Source: CAYFJO01 sp964343305
Lineage (GTDB): Bacteria; Planctomycetota; Planctomycetia; Pirellulales; Pirellulaceae
Assembly (NCBI GenBank): GCA_964343305.1
Contig: CAYFJO010000004.1
Location: forward strand, 15,779-79,778
Direction of reading: 5' to 3'
Length of the DNA stretch: 64,000 bases
Below the pieces are notes generated by a model. It was not told the origin of the DNA and did no database searches. It worked only from the letters and a program-made list of their open reading frames with translations. Below, piece after piece: positions 62,853 to 64,000 of the stretch (position 1 is its first letter; each line of letters begins with the position of its first letter). A program made the translations under genes and the position numbers.

Positions 62853-64000
62853 ATGACAGATGACGAAAACGGTTTGAAAATAATCAAAGACGCAACCTGC
62901 ACGTTCTGCGGCTGTGTTTGCGACGACATCGATTTGAAAGTCGACGGGCACACGATCGTCGATGCCAAACGAGCCTGTGTGCTGGGCACGTCGTGGTTCT
63001 TGAATCATGAGATCGAGGAGCAACCGTCATGTCTGATCAAAGGCCAGCCGGCCACGGTCGACGAGGGAATCGCACGAGCGGCCCAGATCCTCGCCGACGC
63101 GAAGTATCCGCTCGTCTACGGGTTAAGCGACACAACCAACGAGTCGCAGCGCGTCGCCGTCGCGATCGCTGATTGGATCGGCGGCAATGTCGACACGACG
63201 ACCAGCGTCTGCCACGGACCGTCGGGCATGGCATTTCAAGGGGTGGGCGAAGTGACCTGTTCGCTGGGCGAAGTGAAAAACCGTGCCGACATGATCATGT
63301 TCTGGGGAAGCAACCCCGCCGAAAGCCATCCGCGGCATTTCACAAGGTACAGCTTGATGCCCAAAGGCATGTTTCTGCCGAACGGCCGCAAAGACAGAAC
63401 GTGCGTCGTGGTGGATGTTCGCAAAACGAAATCGGCCAAAGCCGCGGACATCTTTGTCCAGATCAAGCCGCGTAAAGACTTCGAAGCATTGTGGACGCTT
63501 CGCGCACTGGCCAACGACGTGGAACTTGATGCCGAAGAAGTCGAACGCGAAACTGGCCAATCGCTCGAGTTCTGGCAAGACTTGATGGACAAGATGAAAG
63601 CTGCCAAATTTGGCGTTATTTTCTTTGGCATGGGTGTGACCATGACTCGCGGCAAACATGCCAATAGCGAAGCCCTTCTGGCGTTGGCCCGCGACATGAA
63701 CAAGCACACCCGTTTTACCTGCAAGGCAAATCGCGGCCACGGCAATGTGTCGGGAGCCGACAACGTAGTTTCCTGGCGAACGGGTTATCCGTTCGGTGTG
63801 AACCTGGGCCGCGGGTATCCTCGCTTCAATCCCGGCGAATACACGGCCTCCGACGTGCTGGCCCGCAAAGAAGCCGACGCGGCCATGATCATCGCCAGCG
63901 ATCCGATGGCCAATTTCAGTCAACCGGCCCGCGATCACTTGAAGACGATTCCTTACGTCGCCTTCGACCCCAAGGAAACGCCGACCACGCGACACGCCGA
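62853..64000 (+). CDS. Formylmethanofuran dehydrogenase subunit B (FwdB/FhcB); runs off the window
   Basis: ATG 62853 starts 3 bases after the FwdD stop; 382 codons are seen with no stop. The N-terminal CTFCGCVCDDI (C16, C19, C23) fits the 4Fe-4S binding site of FwdB. TTTSVCHGPSGMAFQG near residue 120 carries a Cys at the place of the tungsten/molybdenum ligand. Further FwdB elements are MIMFWGSNPAESHPRHF and FKANRGHG/KANRGHGNVSGADNV and SDPMANFSQPARDHL. FwdB reacts with C1 units on methanofuran. In methylotrophs FhcB lacks the ligand Cys, from memory; here it is kept, and FwdD is present, so a real redox enzyme is possible. Confidence 0.93.
   Translation, partial: MTDDENGLKIIKDATCTFCGCVCDDIDLKVDGHTIVDAKRACVLGTSWFLNHEIEEQPSCLIKGQPATVDEGIARAAQILADAKYPLVYGLSDTTNESQRVAVAIADWIGGNVDTTTSVCHGPSGMAFQGVGEVTCSLGEVKNRADMIMFWGSNPAESHPRHFTRYSLMPKGMFLPNGRKDRTCVVVDVRKTKSAKAADIFVQIKPRKDFEALWTLRALANDVELDAEEVERETGQSLEFWQDLMDKMKAAKFGVIFFGMGVTMTRGKHANSEALLALARDMNKHTRFTCKANRGHGNVSGADNVVSWRTGYPFGVNLGRGYPRFNPGEYTASDVLARKEADAAMIIASDPMANFSQPARDHLKTIPYVAFDPKETPTTRHA

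Noticed and set aside
1..64000. CRISPR arrays, prophage, transposase, tRNA or rRNA genes
   Set aside because: No direct-repeat arrays, integrase or transposase motifs, no tRNA-like arms and no rRNA sequence were noticed; a covariance search for tRNA was not possible here.

Overview
The window looks like a chromosomal piece of a planctomycete, probably of the Pirellulales type. The evidence is the gene content: DUF1501 and DUF1549/DUF1553 proteins, planctomycete-type cytochrome c/WD40 proteins, BlaI/BlaR1-like pairs with oversized sensors, a LEPR-type secreted metalloprotease with FG-GAP repeats, a formylmethanofuran dehydrogenase (tetrahydromethanopterin-type C1) gene set, and many intergenic inverted repeats of the sort common in that phylum. 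Gene density is ordinary, coding occurs on both strands, and no phage, integrase, transposase, CRISPR array, rRNA or tRNA was seen. The sequence is a draft scaffold with three 100-base N gaps (26903-27002, 52672-52771, 62365-62464). The first gap is flanked by a duplicated 55-base contig end and is an artefact.

Layout. 1-8 kb: an FG-GAP/caspase-like secreted protein interrupted by one in-frame TGA, then a BlaI repressor with a clear promoter/operator and a 1600-residue BlaR1-like membrane peptidase fused to secretin-like and LptA-like segments. 8-11.4 kb: a DUF971/cysteine-desulfurase pair and two small secreted or unknown proteins. 11.5-21.3 kb: two tandem DUF1501 proteins, a PPC-domain protein, a DUF1549/DUF1553 protein and a cytochrome c/WD40 protein. 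21.5-29 kb: membrane proteins, a NlpC/P60-like hydrolase and the TrkA/TrkH potassium uptake system. 28.9-34.4 kb (minus strand): a sugar ABC transporter (LsrB/RhaS type) with fused ATPase-permease, plus a Gfo/Idh/MocA oxidoreductase. 35-47.8 kb: housekeeping and regulatory genes, including leuB, leuA with an apparent Leu-codon leader and attenuator, ferredoxin, a sigma factor, an HNH endonuclease and an FHA-GAF-SpoIIE phosphatase. 47.9-54 kb: the LEPR-type metzincin, a Tat-signal-bearing EutB-EutC fusion (adenosylcobalamin-dependent ethanolamine ammonia-lyase) and a convergent cobL (cobalamin synthesis). 54-60 kb: a YkgJ-like protein, hisS, a YfhO-like membrane protein and an unrecognised membrane protein. 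60.2-64 kb: a MoaD-like protein, a tungsten-type aldehyde ferredoxin oxidoreductase, an FwdD-like subunit and an FwdB/FhcB subunit that runs off the window.

The points most worth a second look are: (1) a 21-residue Leu-rich leader peptide followed by a textbook terminator upstream of leuA; (2) the Tat-type signal on a fused ethanolamine ammonia-lyase; (3) the in-frame TGA, at a position where I expect Cys, inside a short inverted repeat in the caspase/FG-GAP gene; (4) the MoaD-AOR-FwdD-FwdB cluster with intact metal-ligand Cys residues; and (5) at least ten families of intergenic hairpin repeats.
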